In this document: piece after piece, positions 17,838-27,148 of the stretch
How positions within the stretch are numbered: position 1 is the first letter of the stretch
Layout: every line of letters begins with the position of its first letter
DNA from: Burkholderia metallica
GTDB taxonomy: Bacteria; Pseudomonadota; Gammaproteobacteria; Burkholderiales; Burkholderiaceae
Assembly: GCF_902832845.1 (NCBI RefSeq)
Contig: NZ_CADFDB010000001.1
Coordinates: 1,116,001 to 1,180,000, forward strand
Direction: 5' to 3'
DNA: 64,000 nucleotides
Made by a program: the position numbers and the translations under genes
The notes under the pieces: model-generated
The model's database searches: none
What the model was told of the DNA's origin: nothing
Seen by the model: the letters and a program-made list of their open reading frames with translations, nothing else

Positions 17838-18803
17838 TCATCCGCCCTCGCGCATCGTGAACACCGGTCGCACCAGGCTGCTCGTGTCGGCCCAATGCGC
17901 ACCGACGTCCGCCAGCGGCACGGCCCGCGTGTCGATCGACAGGCCCGCCGGCCCCGCCGCGTCGAACACGCCGCGCACCGACGCCAGCAGGCGCGGCAGC
18001 GGCACGCTGCCGAGGCCGCTGCCCATCAGCTCGATCGCCGTCGCCCGCAGCACCGCGCCCGGCAACAGCACGTCCGCACCGCCGATCGAGCCGATCTGCA
18101 CGAAACGCAGCCGGCGGCCCTCGGGCGTCGCCTTCGCCGCGGCGACCAGCAGCACCTGTGCGCTGTTTCCCCACAGATAGTCGAGCACGACATCCACGCC
18201 CGCGCGCAAATGCGGCTCGAGCGCCCGCGCCAGATGCACGTCGTCCTGCTGCAGCGATACGACCGCATCCGCGCCCGCGCTCGACAACGCTTGCAGCGCG
18301 GCCGCATTGCGGCCGGTCGCGATCACCCGCGCGGCGCCGAGATGCTTCGCGATCCGCACCGCCAGCCGCCCCGACGCACCCGTTGCGCCGTTGACGAGTA
18401 CCGTCTCGCCCGCGACGAGCCGCGCACGCTCGGTCAGCGCGGCCCACGACGACATCCCGGGAATCGCGATCGCCGCGGCCGTGACGTCGTCAAGCGTGTC
18501 GGGCAGCGGCACGCACTGCGTATCCGGCGCGATCGTGCGCTCGGCCATCGCGCCGAACGGTGCGGAGGCGCCGAAGAAATAGACGCGCCGACCGTCATCG
18601 AGACGGCCGACACCGTCGACGCCGACGACGAACGGATAGCGCGTGTCCGACGAGTAGTGCCTGCCGGACGCACGCCCCTGCGCGAGCCGGCTCAGCGCGG
18701 ACGCCGTCACGTCGATCAGACGGTGGCCCGGCATCGCACGCGGCGCTTCGAATTCCATATGGACGGGACGCTCGCCGGCGCCCGTCACGACGGCTGCTTT
18801 CAT
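17838..18803 (-). CDS. Quinone oxidoreductase-like protein (zinc-independent MDR family)
   Basis: A 321-residue medium-chain dehydrogenase/reductase. The N-terminal GroES-like domain (MKAAVVTGAGERPVHMEFEA, later VVGVDGVGRLDDGRRVYF) is followed by a Rossmann fold with VLVNGATGASGRLAVRIAKHLGA as the NADPH-binding motif (about residues 131-153). Zinc ligands of classical alcohol dehydrogenases are missing. An AAGGAGTCGTC site precedes the ATG at 18803. The start overlaps the end of the small gene upstream by 4 bases, so the two are translationally coupled. A divergent AraC gene is the likely regulator. Confidence 0.82.
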   Translation of the reverse strand: MKAAVVTGAGERPVHMEFEAPRAMPGHRLIDVTASALSRLAQGRASGRHYSSDTRYPFVVGVDGVGRLDDGRRVYFFGASAPFGAMAERTIAPDTQCVPLPDTLDDVTAAAIAIPGMSSWAALTERARLVAGETVLVNGATGASGRLAVRIAKHLGAARVIATGRNAAALQALSSAGADAVVSLQQDDVHLARALEPHLRAGVDVVLDYLWGNSAQVLLVAAAKATPEGRRLRFVQIGSIGGADVLLPGAVLRATAIELMGSGLGSVPLPRLLASVRGVFDAAGPAGLSIDTRAVPLADVGAHWADTSSLVRPVFTMREGG

Positions 18804-19102
18804 GACGACTCCTTGAATCGGGGATCCCGATCGACGGTTCCGGCGTGCGTGCTGCGTGCGTCGAGCCACGCACGCAGCGCGGGATCGCGTACTTCCAGCA
18901 CGTCGAACAGGCCCAGCGCACGCAACGCGGGCAATGCGTCGATCGTGTCGGCCTCCGCGCGCGCCCGGTCGGCGGGCGCGGCGTTCGGGTCGGTCAGCAC
19001 CCGCGCGTTGATCAGGAATGCGCCGACCGTGCCCTTGCGGATCGTCGTTGCGCCGACCTCGATCCGGTCGGCATGGTCGGGAAGCATGTGTTCGGCTCGC
19101 AT
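18800..19102 (-). CDS. Small conserved-looking protein of unknown function
   Basis: A 100-residue protein beginning MRAEHMLPDHADRIEVGATTIRKG. It is soluble and acidic in the middle, without signal peptide or membrane segment. It overlaps the oxidoreductase gene by an ATGA junction, so it is probably expressed with it. It lies opposite the AraC gene with a 95-bp promoter region between. A second in-frame ATG five codons in is an alternative start. I do not recognise the family. Confidence 0.6.
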   Translation of the reverse strand: MRAEHMLPDHADRIEVGATTIRKGTVGAFLINARVLTDPNAAPADRARAEADTIDALPALRALGLFDVLEVRDPALRAWLDARSTHAGTVDRDPRFKESS

Positions 19103-19197
19103 CGTGTCGTACTCCGGTTGTCATCGATGGACGCAGTGTAGGCGTGCGAATCCGGCCGATCTCCGGTATAACGGCCATTCGATACCGATATCCGGCC

Positions 19198-20004
19198 ATG
19201 TCCGATCCTCTGCTGCCCGCCCGCTTCGTCACGTCCGACGACGGCCCGTTCGTCGTCGCGGCCGTCATGTCGCAGCGCGACCCGCGCGTGACGCCGCCCC
19301 ACTCGCATGCGCGCGGCCAGCTCGTCGGCGCGCTGAGCGGGCTCGTGACGATCGGTCTCGACGGCGAGGACTGGGTCGTGCCGGCGATCCATGCAATCTG
19401 GATTCCGCCGCATTGCCGGCATTCATTGCGCTCGTTCGGGCCGATTGCCGGCTGGTCGGCGTTCGTCGCCGAAGCGCGCTGCGCGTCGCTGCCGGCGACC
19501 CCGCGCGCGATCCGCACGACGCCGCTGCTGCGCGAGGCCGTGCAGCGCGCGGCGAGCTGGGACGGTTCGGACCTGGATGCCGCGCAAACGCGGATCGCCG
19601 ACGTGATCCTCGATGAAATCGCGTCGTCGGAGGTCGAGGCACTGGGGCTGGTGCGGCCCCGGGATCCGCGGCTCGTCAGGATTACCGACGCGCTTGCCGC
19701 GGATCTCGCGGACAACCGGCGGCTGGAGGAGTGGGCCGAATGGGCCGGCATCAGCGCGCGGACGATGAGCCGCCGCTTCGTCGCGGAGACGGGGCTGACC
19801 TTCGCGCAGTGGCGTCAGCAGGCCAGGTTGCTGCGGGCGCTGGAGCGAATCGCCGACGGCGTGCCGGTGACAACGATCGCGCTCGATCTCGGGTACGACA
19901 ATGTGAGCGCGTTCATCGACATGTTCCGCCGTGCGCTGGGGACGACGCCGGGGAGGTATATGGAGACCGGTCGATTCGAGCTACTCAAGAATGAGCACCA
20001 ATGA
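19198..20004 (+). CDS. AraC family transcriptional regulator with cupin sensor domain
   Basis: A 268-residue regulator. The N-terminal cupin contains PPHSHARGQLVGALSGLVTIGLDG and IWIPPHCRHSLRSFG. The C-terminal half has two helix-turn-helix motifs: RLEEWAEWAGISARTMSRRFVAETGLTFAQWRQQARLLRALERI, then VTTIALDLGYDNVSAFIDMFRRALGTTPGRY. The start at 19198 follows from the cupin boundary; the open frame extends upstream without support. It is divergent from the small gene/oxidoreductase unit and probably controls it. Confidence 0.87.
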   Translation: MSDPLLPARFVTSDDGPFVVAAVMSQRDPRVTPPHSHARGQLVGALSGLVTIGLDGEDWVVPAIHAIWIPPHCRHSLRSFGPIAGWSAFVAEARCASLPATPRAIRTTPLLREAVQRAASWDGSDLDAAQTRIADVILDEIASSEVEALGLVRPRDPRLVRITDALAADLADNRRLEEWAEWAGISARTMSRRFVAETGLTFAQWRQQARLLRALERIADGVPVTTIALDLGYDNVSAFIDMFRRALGTTPGRYMETGRFELLKNEHQ

Positions 20005-20052
20005 ACACTGCCTCCTGTCAAGTCAGCCTGAATCACGTCGCAGAATATAGCC

Positions 20053-21660
20053 ATGCTGTCGCTGCAATCGGAACTCTATACAATTTTTTCGCGGCACAAG
20101 CAGGTCGGGACGCGTGAAAATTTCCAATTTGATCGCGGCATCGAAGTAATCGTCGCGCAGGCTGTCCACGAAAAAATATCAACCATGGTCAAAGCAATCA
20201 CCAACCTGAACTCTTCTAGCGGCAAGGGCTTCACTTACGAACATCGCGTTGCAGCTGTCTATGCGTCTGCATTGCTATGTGAACAGAGTGCTCATGGCCT
20301 CGAAGGGAAAATTGTGAGCCGAGTTGCGTTGCAGCGCAAAGCGGTGGACGAACCGATGGATGACGTCATTGTCGATGCGGTGGCTCGAAATGCAGATATC
20401 TATCGACTTAGCCTGCAGGTCAAGCAATCTCTCACTATAACGAGCGCTCCCAGCAATACAGACTTCAGAGAAGTCATTGAAGCGGCATATTTGACGATAA
20501 CATCTCAAGGATTCGATCGTGGCTTGCACCGGGTAGGTGTCGTAACTGGGAAATTCACATCAGCCGAAGCTCTGCCTGCGTTTTCCGCACTCTGCAGTGC
20601 GGCAGCGCATCAAAGTGCCTCATCGTTCACGCGCTATTACGGCACAAACGGCGGAATTCCGATCGTCACAAACAAGGTCGTTCGTGATCAATACGATTCC
20701 GTCACGCAAATCATTGCACCTCTTGTTGCGTCAGGCGACATTGCAGAACAAACTCATCGCCTGCTGTCGTCTTTCGTCCCAATCGAGATGCGGCTCGGAA
20801 GCCCCGGGGCATCCGATGAATTGTATGCGGAGCAGATGATCCGCAATTTCCTTCCCGAGCACGAAAAGGCTCTTGCTGGTTCAGTATGGAGATGTGTGCT
20901 CGACATTGTAGATCTAGGGACATCGCTAAGTGCCGAACTGGATCGGGAAAAGATCATCGCTGGACTGGACGGTCAGTTCGAAATTCCAAGTGCTCGCCAG
21001 ACTAATGCATCTCCCTCGCCTTCGAAATGGTGGAAACCGCGCCGACGATTGGTTGCACTAGGCGTGTTCGCGTCTCTATTTGTGGCAGTCGGTACCTGGG
21101 GGCTCTCAAAATCCGAACGTGAATCTACCAACGCACAACCCTTGATCCCGGTGCCGGGGCGCTCCATGATCGATCGTTCGATCAACCTCGCCAAGATGGA
21201 GGGTGCTACGTCCACCGACGCTAGCAATGAATTCGTAATCGCGATTCCTTTCGCACGTCCGAGTTTGCCCCGCGGATCAACAATGCCGGAAGGGGCAAAC
21301 GTCGTAGCACTATCGAACGCGTCACCCCTTCGCGTTGATAATCAGGATATCGTTTTCGGTGCCGGTCGATGCCGAATGCTTGGAACAGTCGAATGGCCAG
21401 ATCAATCCATACTGCAGGGAGAAGCAACGATCCAGGGCCTCTCTTGCGTGATGGAAAACGGGGATTCCTACAGCCTCGGCCGAGAAAATACATCCCCCAT
21501 CGGGTTCGTCACTGAGGCCGGAACGCCGGCTAACAGAACACTGTCGTTAATCGACGACGACAAGACTGTCACACTCCCACCCAATCACCGGTACATGGTG
21601 CGGTTCTTTGAACCGGTCCGAGCTTTGACCTTCACCGGTAAATCGGCAATCACTTGGTGA
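20053..21660 (+). CDS. Orphan nuclease-like protein with a transmembrane anchor and C-terminal beta-rich domain
   Basis: A 535-residue protein I cannot assign to a named family. Residues 60-125 show a PD-(D/E)XK-like pattern seen in DUF4297/Cap4-type defence nucleases: Glu63 in GFTYEHRVAAVYASALL, Asp103/104 in PMDDVIVDA and QVK at 122-124 in YRLSLQVKQ. A mixed helical region follows. A basic stretch and a single membrane helix lie at 329-350 (RRLVALGVFASLFVAVGTWGL). The last 150 residues are beta-rich and vaguely recall the VirB10/TraB fold (RGSTMPEGANV, LSCVMENGDSYS). GC content and codon use are lower than in neighbours, suggesting horizontal transfer. The start is uncertain; ATG 20185 is an alternative. 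Confidence 0.65.
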   Translation: MLSLQSELYTIFSRHKQVGTRENFQFDRGIEVIVAQAVHEKISTMVKAITNLNSSSGKGFTYEHRVAAVYASALLCEQSAHGLEGKIVSRVALQRKAVDEPMDDVIVDAVARNADIYRLSLQVKQSLTITSAPSNTDFREVIEAAYLTITSQGFDRGLHRVGVVTGKFTSAEALPAFSALCSAAAHQSASSFTRYYGTNGGIPIVTNKVVRDQYDSVTQIIAPLVASGDIAEQTHRLLSSFVPIEMRLGSPGASDELYAEQMIRNFLPEHEKALAGSVWRCVLDIVDLGTSLSAELDREKIIAGLDGQFEIPSARQTNASPSPSKWWKPRRRLVALGVFASLFVAVGTWGLSKSERESTNAQPLIPVPGRSMIDRSINLAKMEGATSTDASNEFVIAIPFARPSLPRGSTMPEGANVVALSNASPLRVDNQDIVFGAGRCRMLGTVEWPDQSILQGEATIQGLSCVMENGDSYSLGRENTSPIGFVTEAGTPANRTLSLIDDDKTVTLPPNHRYMVRFFEPVRALTFTGKSAITW

Positions 21661-21772
21661 AACACAGGTCCCCGTGGCTCACCGGCATCTTGTAGCGGCC
21701 CACTCGCCAACTTCAACAACGCTCCCTTGATGCCGGAAACACCAAAATGGTATTCATAAACGCCACATCGAC

Positions 21773-22576
21773 TCAGTAGACACCACCACTCGTTGACCGT
21801 GTCTCAGACTTCCCCTTGAACTGCGCGGCCAACCGCTCCGCACTCCTCGCCAGCAGCGTCGTATCGACACCGACCGCGACGAACAACGCCCCCGCTTCCA
21901 GATAGCGCCGCGCGGCCGCTTCATCCGCGCTCAGGATGCCCGGCGCCTTGCCGGCTGCCTTGATCGCGCGGATCGCCCCGTCGATCGCGGCCTGCACGTC
22001 CGGATGCCCCGGATTGCCGAGATGCCCGAGATCGGCCGCGAGATCCGCGGGCCCGATGAACACGCCGTCGACGCCGTCGACCCGCGCAATCGCATCGATC
22101 GCATCGAGCCCCGCACGCGTCTCGACCTGCACGAGCACGGCCATCTCGTCGTTCGCACGATGCAGATAATCGCCGACGCGATTCCACCGCGACGCACGCG
22201 CCAGCGCACTGCCCACGCCGCGCATCCCGTGCGGCGGATAACGCGTCGCCGCCACCGCCGCGCGCGCTTCGTCCGCGCTCTGCACCATCGGAACGAGCAA
22301 CGTCTGCGCGCCGAGATCGAGCACCTGCTTGACGATCACCGGATCATTCCACGGCACGCGCACGACCGGCTGCGACGAATACGGCGCGATCGCCTGCAGT
22401 TGCGCCAGGATCGTCGGCACCGTGTTCGGCGCATGCTCGCCGTCGATCAGCAGCCAGTCGAAACCGGCACCCGCGACCACTTCGGCGCTGTACGGATTCG
22501 CGAGCCCGAGCCACAGCCCGATCTGCGCGTCGCCGCGTGCAAGTGCGGCCTTGAAGACATTCGAAGGAATCTGCAT
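21773..22576 (-). CDS. hpaI: 4-hydroxy-2-oxoheptanedioate aldolase
   Basis: Last enzyme of the homoprotocatechuate pathway: a class II, metal-dependent aldolase that splits 4-hydroxy-2-oxoheptane-1,7-dioate into pyruvate and succinate semialdehyde. It has 267 residues, close to E. coli HpaI. The TIM barrel shows [32 protein letters not shown], with His in GEHA as the general base, and the metal ligands in [13 protein letters not shown] and [15 protein letters not shown]. It is the last gene of the minus-strand hpa operon, 12 bases after hpaH. Confidence 0.92.
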   Translation of the reverse strand: MQIPSNVFKAALARGDAQIGLWLGLANPYSAEVVAGAGFDWLLIDGEHAPNTVPTILAQLQAIAPYSSQPVVRVPWNDPVIVKQVLDLGAQTLLVPMVQSADEARAAVAATRYPPHGMRGVGSALARASRWNRVGDYLHRANDEMAVLVQVETRAGLDAIDAIARVDGVDGVFIGPADLAADLGHLGNPGHPDVQAAIDGAIRAIKAAGKAPGILSADEAAARRYLEAGALFVAVGVDTTLLARSAERLAAQFKGKSETRSTSGGVY

Positions 22577-22588
22577 CGCTCGCTCACC

Positions 22589-23392
22589 TCACGCGAAGTA
22601 GCACTGGATCGTCCCGAGCGGACCGTAGTCGACGCTGAACGTATCGCCCGGCCGCGCCGCGCACGGCCGCGTGAACGAGCCGCCGAGCACGATCTGCCCC
22701 GGCTCCAGCGCGACGTCGAAGCGCGCGAGCCGATTGGCAAGCCACGCGACGCCGTTCGCCGGATGGTTCAGCACCCCGGCCGCCACCCCGGTTTCCTCGA
22801 CCACGCCATTGCGCGACATGATCGCCGCGACCCACCGCAGATCGACGTCCTGCGGCTTCACCGGCCGCCCGCCGATCACGACGCCCGCGTTCGCCGCGTT
22901 GTCGGCGATCGTGTCGAACACCTTGCGCGGCCGCTTCGTGTCGGGGTCGATCGACTGGCTGCGCGCATCGATAATCTCGAGCGCCGGCACGACGTAGTCG
23001 ACCGCGTCGTACACGTCGAAGATCGTGCAGTCCGGGCCGGTCAGCCGCTTGCCGAGCACGAACGCGAGTTCGACCTCGACGCGCGGCACGATGAAACGGC
23101 TGGCGGGAATCGTGCCGCCGTCGGCGAAGAACATGTCGTCGAGCAGCGCGCCGTAGTCGGGCTCGTCGATCTGCGACGTGTTCTGCATCGCCTTCGACGT
23201 GAGGCCGATCTTGTGGCCCTTCAGCGTGCGGCCTTCGGCGAGCTTGAGGGCCACCCACGCGCGCTGGATCGCATACGCGTCGTCGATCGTGATGTCGGGA
23301 TGGTCGAGCGAGATCTGGCGAATCTGCTGGCGCTCGCGCTCGGCGTCGTGAAGACGCTGCGCGAGCTGGTCGATGAGGGCGGGTTCGAGCAT
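22589..23392 (-). CDS. hpaH: 2-oxo-hept-4-ene-1,7-dioate hydratase
   Basis: Hydrates 2-oxohept-4-ene-1,7-dioate to 4-hydroxy-2-oxoheptanedioate, a Mg-dependent step. The 267-residue protein belongs to the MhpD/HpaH hydratase family of the FAH superfamily. Visible motifs are [28 protein letters not shown] with the metal-binding acidic residues, and [26 protein letters not shown] near the C-terminus. The open frame extends upstream to 23563 but the family N-terminus ([17 protein letters not shown]) fixes the start at 23392. Confidence 0.92.
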   Translation of the reverse strand: MLEPALIDQLAQRLHDAERERQQIRQISLDHPDITIDDAYAIQRAWVALKLAEGRTLKGHKIGLTSKAMQNTSQIDEPDYGALLDDMFFADGGTIPASRFIVPRVEVELAFVLGKRLTGPDCTIFDVYDAVDYVVPALEIIDARSQSIDPDTKRPRKVFDTIADNAANAGVVIGGRPVKPQDVDLRWVAAIMSRNGVVEETGVAAGVLNHPANGVAWLANRLARFDVALEPGQIVLGGSFTRPCAARPGDTFSVDYGPLGTIQCYFA

Positions 23393-23412
23393 GGTCGGAT
23401 CGGGAATGGGGT

Positions 23413-23805
23413 TCAGCCTGCCCGCTTGTAGCGGGCATGGATGTTGTTGTGCTTGTACGAGCCGCTTTCGCTGAACTCGGTCAATTCCATCGACAGCGCG
23501 AGGTAGCGTTTCGCGTACAGCTCGGCGAAATGCGCCTTCAGCGCATCGAACAGCGCGTCGCACGCGGCCTTTTTCTGCTCGTCGGTGCGGCCCGAACCGA
23601 TCTTGAGCGTCACGTGGACGAACGCGTCGTCCTCCGTACCGTCGGCCACGCAGTAATCCTGCAGTTCGATCGCGCGCGAGCGGATGCCGCCCGTCGGGAA
23701 CACGCCGCCCTGCGCGATCAGCGTCGCGTTGATCGTGCGCAGCAGCGCGGGAATGCGGGCGTCGTCGCGGATGTTCGCGGTGTATTCAACGACGATATGC
23801 GGCAT
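23413..23805 (-). CDS. hpaF: 5-carboxymethyl-2-hydroxymuconate isomerase
   Basis: Small tautomerase-superfamily enzyme (130 aa, usual length about 126). It isomerises 5-carboxymethyl-2-hydroxymuconate in the pathway. It starts [12 protein letters not shown]; the Pro exposed after removal of the initiator Met is the catalytic base of this family. It lies between hpaD and hpaH in the operon with short gaps on both sides. Confidence 0.9.
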   Translation of the reverse strand: MPHIVVEYTANIRDDARIPALLRTINATLIAQGGVFPTGGIRSRAIELQDYCVADGTEDDAFVHVTLKIGSGRTDEQKKAACDALFDALKAHFAELYAKRYLALSMELTEFSESGSYKHNNIHARYKRAG

Positions 23806-23838
23806 GTCGGGTCTCCTGTCGAATGGGTGGCGAAGTGC

Positions 23839-24687
23839 TCAGGACAACGGAAAGATCGCATTGATCTGCCCGGTGCCCGAACTCGCGAAATAGTCGGTCA
23901 CGATCTCGACGGGTTTGTCGTAGCGATCCCAGCCGAGCAGGCCGAGCAGCATCGCGGTGTCGTGCATCCCGCCTTCGCCGTGGCAATGCGTGTTGTACTC
24001 GGGCAGCATCGCGCAGAACGTCCTGAAATCGCCCTGCTTCCACAGCTCGACCACGCGCAGGTCGACCTGCCGGAAGAATTCGCGGCTGATCTGGTGAATC
24101 GATTCCTCGGGGCTGCCGTTGTCGTTGAAGCGGTGCGACAGCGAGCCGCTCGCGAGAAACGCGACGTTCGAATCGCTGTTCTCGATCGCTTCCAGCAGCG
24201 CCTCGCCGAAGCGCCGGCTTTCGTCGAGCTGATGCCACATGCACCAGCCGGCGATCGACACGACCTTGAAGTGCTGGTCGCCGTTCATGTAGCGCATCGG
24301 CACGAGCGTGCCGTATTCGAGTTCGAGGCTGTCGATCTCGTGCGCGCGCGTCGCGATCCCGCGCCCGCTGGCCGTCTCGGCGATCAGCCGGCCGAGCGCC
24401 GGGTTGCCCGGATACGCGTACTGCATGTCGCGAATGAAATGCGGCAGCTCGTTGCTCGTGTACGTGCCCGAGAACCGCGCGTTGCAGTTCACGTGATAGC
24501 CGGCATTGACGAGCCAGTGCACGTCCGACACGACGATCGTGTCGACGCCGAGCGCGCGGCAGCGCTCGCCGATCAGTCGATGGCCGCGGATTGCCGCTTC
24601 GCGGCAGCCGTGATGCTTGCCGGGCATTTCCGACAGGTACATCGACGGCACGTGCGTGATTTTCGCGGCGAGGGACAGTTTCCCCAT
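23839..24687 (-). CDS. hpaD: 3,4-dihydroxyphenylacetate 2,3-dioxygenase
   Basis: Class III (LigB-type) extradiol dioxygenase of 282 residues that opens the ring of homoprotocatechuate to 5-carboxymethyl-2-hydroxymuconate semialdehyde. His12 in AAKITHVPSMYL matches the first Fe(II) ligand of the LigB fold, and further His residues occur in VSDVHWLVNAGYHVNCNARF and SLSHRFND. The length matches HpaD of E. coli W. It begins 119 bases after the hpaE stop, and the gap holds the three hairpin repeats. Confidence 0.92.
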   Translation of the reverse strand: MGKLSLAAKITHVPSMYLSEMPGKHHGCREAAIRGHRLIGERCRALGVDTIVVSDVHWLVNAGYHVNCNARFSGTYTSNELPHFIRDMQYAYPGNPALGRLIAETASGRGIATRAHEIDSLELEYGTLVPMRYMNGDQHFKVVSIAGWCMWHQLDESRRFGEALLEAIENSDSNVAFLASGSLSHRFNDNGSPEESIHQISREFFRQVDLRVVELWKQGDFRTFCAMLPEYNTHCHGEGGMHDTAMLLGLLGWDRYDKPVEIVTDYFASSGTGQINAIFPLS

Positions 24688-24701
24688 CGTTCAAGTCTCC
24701 T

Positions 24702-24843
24702 GTCGGCCGGAGTTAGCGCTTTAGCGGTTACTCCGGCCCCATGCTTCGCGGTCGGCCGGAGTTAGCGCTTTAGCGGTTACTCCGGCCCCATGCTTCGCGG
24801 TCGACTGGAGTTAGCGCTTTAGCTATTATTCCAGCCCCTTGCG
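24702..24843 (-). repeat. Three tandem 49-bp units, each with a hairpin, between hpaE and hpaD
   Basis: Units start at 24702, 24751 and 24800. The first two are identical over 49 bases. Each contains an imperfect inverted repeat: CCGGAGT and ACTCCGG arms around an inner AGCGCTTTAGCG core. The third unit has changed to CTGGAGT and ATTCCAG: one arm change is matched by a compensating change in the other, and a second leaves a G-U pair, so the paired structure is kept. Placed inside the hpa operon, the hairpins could set mRNA stability or partly terminate between hpaE and hpaD. No spacers separate the units, so this is not a CRISPR array. Confidence 0.85.
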
Positions 24844-24897
24844 TGGCCGGCGTGCCGACCAGGGAATCATTTCGTGCTGCCGGGCGCGTCGCGCCCG

Positions 24898-26361
24898 TTA
24901 CACGCCCCAGCGCGGAATGTGGTGCGATCCCATCGAGATGCACACGTTCTTGATCTCGGCGAACACCTCGAAACTGTATTCGCCGCCCTCGCGTCCGGTG
25001 CCCGATTCCTTCACGCCGCCGAACGGCTGGCGCAGGTCGCGCACGTTCTGGCTGTTCACGAACACCATGCCCGCTTCGATGCCGCGCGCGAGGCGATGCA
25101 CCTTGCCGACGTCCTGCGTCCAGATGTACGACGCGAGGCCGTACGACGTGGCGTTCGCGAGCCGCAGCCCTTCCTCCTCGTCCTCGAACGGGATCAGGCA
25201 CGCGACCGGCCCGAAGATTTCTTCCTGCGCGACACGCATCCGGTTGTCGACGTCGGCCAGCACGGTCGGCCGCACGAAGTTGCCGTTGCGCAGATGGTCG
25301 GGCAGGCCCGCCGGCTTGTCCGCGCCGCCCGCGACCACGCGCGCGCCTTCCTGCTCGCCGATGCGGATGTAGCCCGTCACCTTCTCCCAGTGCTGGCGCG
25401 TGATCATCGCGCCGAGGTTCGTGGCCGGATCGGACGGATCGCCGACCACCAGGTTGTTCGCGCGGCGCGCGAATTCCTGCACGAAGCGATCGTAAATCGT
25501 GCGCTGCACGAAGATCCGCGAGCCCGCGGTGCAGCGTTCGCCGTTGATCGAGAAGATCGTGAACAGCGACGCGTCGAGCGCGCGGTCGAAATCGGCGTCG
25601 TCGAAGATCAGCACCGGCGACTTGCCGCCGAGTTCCATCGAATACTTCTTGAGACCGGCGCGTTCCATGATCCGCTTGCCGGTGACCGTACCGCCGGTGA
25701 ACGACACCGCACGCACGTCGGGGTGGCGCACCAGCGCGTCGCCGGCGGTCGCGCCGTAGCCCTGCACGACGTTGAGCACGCCCGGCGGAATGCCGGCTTC
25801 GAGCGCGAGGCGTCCGAGCTGGTCGGCCGTCAGCGGCGACAGCTCCGACATCTTCAGCACGGCGGTGTTGCCGAGCGCGAGGCACGGCGCGGTCTTCCAC
25901 GTCGCGGTCATGAACGGCACGTTCCATGGCGACACCAGCGCACACACGCCGACCGGCTGGTACAGCGTGTAGTTCAGCATCTGGTCGTCGACCGGATAGG
26001 TGCGGCCGTTCATCTGCACGCATACTTCCGCGAAGAAGTTGAAGTTCTCGGACGCGCGCGGAATCAGCTGCTTGCTCGTCTGCGCGATCGGCAGGCCGGT
26101 GTCCTGCGTCTCGAGCGCCGCGAGCATCGGCACGTTCTTCTCGATCAGCTCGCCGAGCTTGCGCATCAGCTTCGCGCGTTCCTTCGCGGGCGTGTTCGCC
26201 CATTTCGGGAACGCTTCCTTCGCCGCGCGCACGGCCGCGTCGACTTCGGCCTCTCCGCCCGAGGCGACGTCGGTGATCACGTCGCCCGTCGCGGGATTCA
26301 GCGTCGTGAACGTCTCGCGGCTCTCGACTTCGCGGCCGTCGATCCAGTGCTTGATGGTCAT
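24898..26361 (-). CDS. hpaE: 5-carboxymethyl-2-hydroxymuconate semialdehyde dehydrogenase
   Basis: NAD-dependent aldehyde dehydrogenase of 487 residues, oxidising the ring-cleavage product of HpaD to the dicarboxylate. Standard motifs are present: SPWNVPFMTATWKTAPCLALGN (cofactor cleft), the catalytic Glu in MELGGKSPVLIFDDAD and the catalytic Cys in FSINGERCTAGSRIFV. The C-terminal EVFAEIKNVCISMGSHHIPRWGV is typical of HpaE. An AAGGAGAGAGC site fixes the start at 26361. Confidence 0.93.
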   Translation of the reverse strand: MTIKHWIDGREVESRETFTTLNPATGDVITDVASGGEAEVDAAVRAAKEAFPKWANTPAKERAKLMRKLGELIEKNVPMLAALETQDTGLPIAQTSKQLIPRASENFNFFAEVCVQMNGRTYPVDDQMLNYTLYQPVGVCALVSPWNVPFMTATWKTAPCLALGNTAVLKMSELSPLTADQLGRLALEAGIPPGVLNVVQGYGATAGDALVRHPDVRAVSFTGGTVTGKRIMERAGLKKYSMELGGKSPVLIFDDADFDRALDASLFTIFSINGERCTAGSRIFVQRTIYDRFVQEFARRANNLVVGDPSDPATNLGAMITRQHWEKVTGYIRIGEQEGARVVAGGADKPAGLPDHLRNGNFVRPTVLADVDNRMRVAQEEIFGPVACLIPFEDEEEGLRLANATSYGLASYIWTQDVGKVHRLARGIEAGMVFVNSQNVRDLRQPFGGVKESGTGREGGEYSFEVFAEIKNVCISMGSHHIPRWGV

Positions 26362-26383
26362 GCTCTCTCCTTGGGCGACGGGC

Positions 26384-27148
26384 TCAGCCGGCGCGATAGT
26401 AGTCTGCATCGCCGACGATCGTGTTCACGAGCCGGCCGATGCCTTCGATTTCGGTCACGACCTCGTCGCCCGGCTTCGTGTCCGCCAGCCCCTCGGGCGT
26501 GCCGGTCAGGATCAGGTCGCCCGGCGAGAGCGTCATGAAGCCGCTGATGTGCTCGATCAGCGCCGGCACGTCGAAGATCATGTCGCGCGTGCTGCCGCGC
26601 TGCGTCTCCTGGCCGTTCACCGTCGTGCGCAGCGTCAGGTCGCCCGCGTCGCCGATCTCGTCGCGGCTGACGAACCACGGCCCGAGCGGCGTGCAGGTGT
26701 CGCGGTTCTTCACGCGCAGGTTCGGCCGGTAGTAGTTCTCGAGATAGTCGCGAATCGCATAGTCGTTCGCGACCGTGTAGCCGGCCACATAGTCGAGCGC
26801 CTGCGCGCGGCTCACGTTGCGCGCGGGCCGGCCGATCACGACCGCCAGCTCGCACTCGTAGTGCATGTGGGTGGCATCCGCCGGGCGCACGGTGCGCGAC
26901 CGGTGGCCGACGAACGTGTTCGGCCCTTTCAGGAAGATCAGCGGTTCGCTCGGCGCGTTGAACGCGAGTTCCTTCGCGTGGTCCGCGTAGTTCAGGCCGA
27001 GCGCGAACGTCGTGCGCGGCGCGACGGGCGGCAGCCAGATCACAGCGTCTTCGGCAACGACGCTTCCCGTATCGAGGCGGATCGCGCCGTCGGCGGCCGG
27101 TTCGGCTGCATGCAGTGCGCCGTTGTAGATCACGCGCGCCGTCTTCAT
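26384..27148 (-). CDS. hpaG2: Fumarylacetoacetate hydrolase-family protein, HpaG C-terminal-type subunit (isomerase/decarboxylase)
   Basis: One of two FAH-fold proteins that together match the two halves of E. coli HpaG, which decarboxylates and isomerises the open-chain intermediate to 2-oxohept-4-ene-1,7-dioate. The 254-residue chain shows GLNYADHAKELAF, the metal-binding HYECELAVVIGRPARNV and GDLILTGTPEGLADTKPGDEV. The start overlaps the end of hpaG1 by ATGA, so the two subunits are made in a coupled way. In E. coli the two are fused in one protein; here they are separate. Confidence 0.88.
   Translation of the reverse strand: MKTARVIYNGALHAAEPAADGAIRLDTGSVVAEDAVIWLPPVAPRTTFALGLNYADHAKELAFNAPSEPLIFLKGPNTFVGHRSRTVRPADATHMHYECELAVVIGRPARNVSRAQALDYVAGYTVANDYAIRDYLENYYRPNLRVKNRDTCTPLGPWFVSRDEIGDAGDLTLRTTVNGQETQRGSTRDMIFDVPALIEHISGFMTLSPGDLILTGTPEGLADTKPGDEVVTEIEGIGRLVNTIVGDADYYRAG

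Noticed and set aside
16467-19616. 1049-codon plus-strand open frame
   Set aside because: Runs out of frame across the porin, a terminator and two minus-strand genes; a shadow frame.
24702-24843. Possible CRISPR array
   Set aside because: Three directly adjacent 49-bp units with no variable spacers and no cas genes; they are hairpin repeats.
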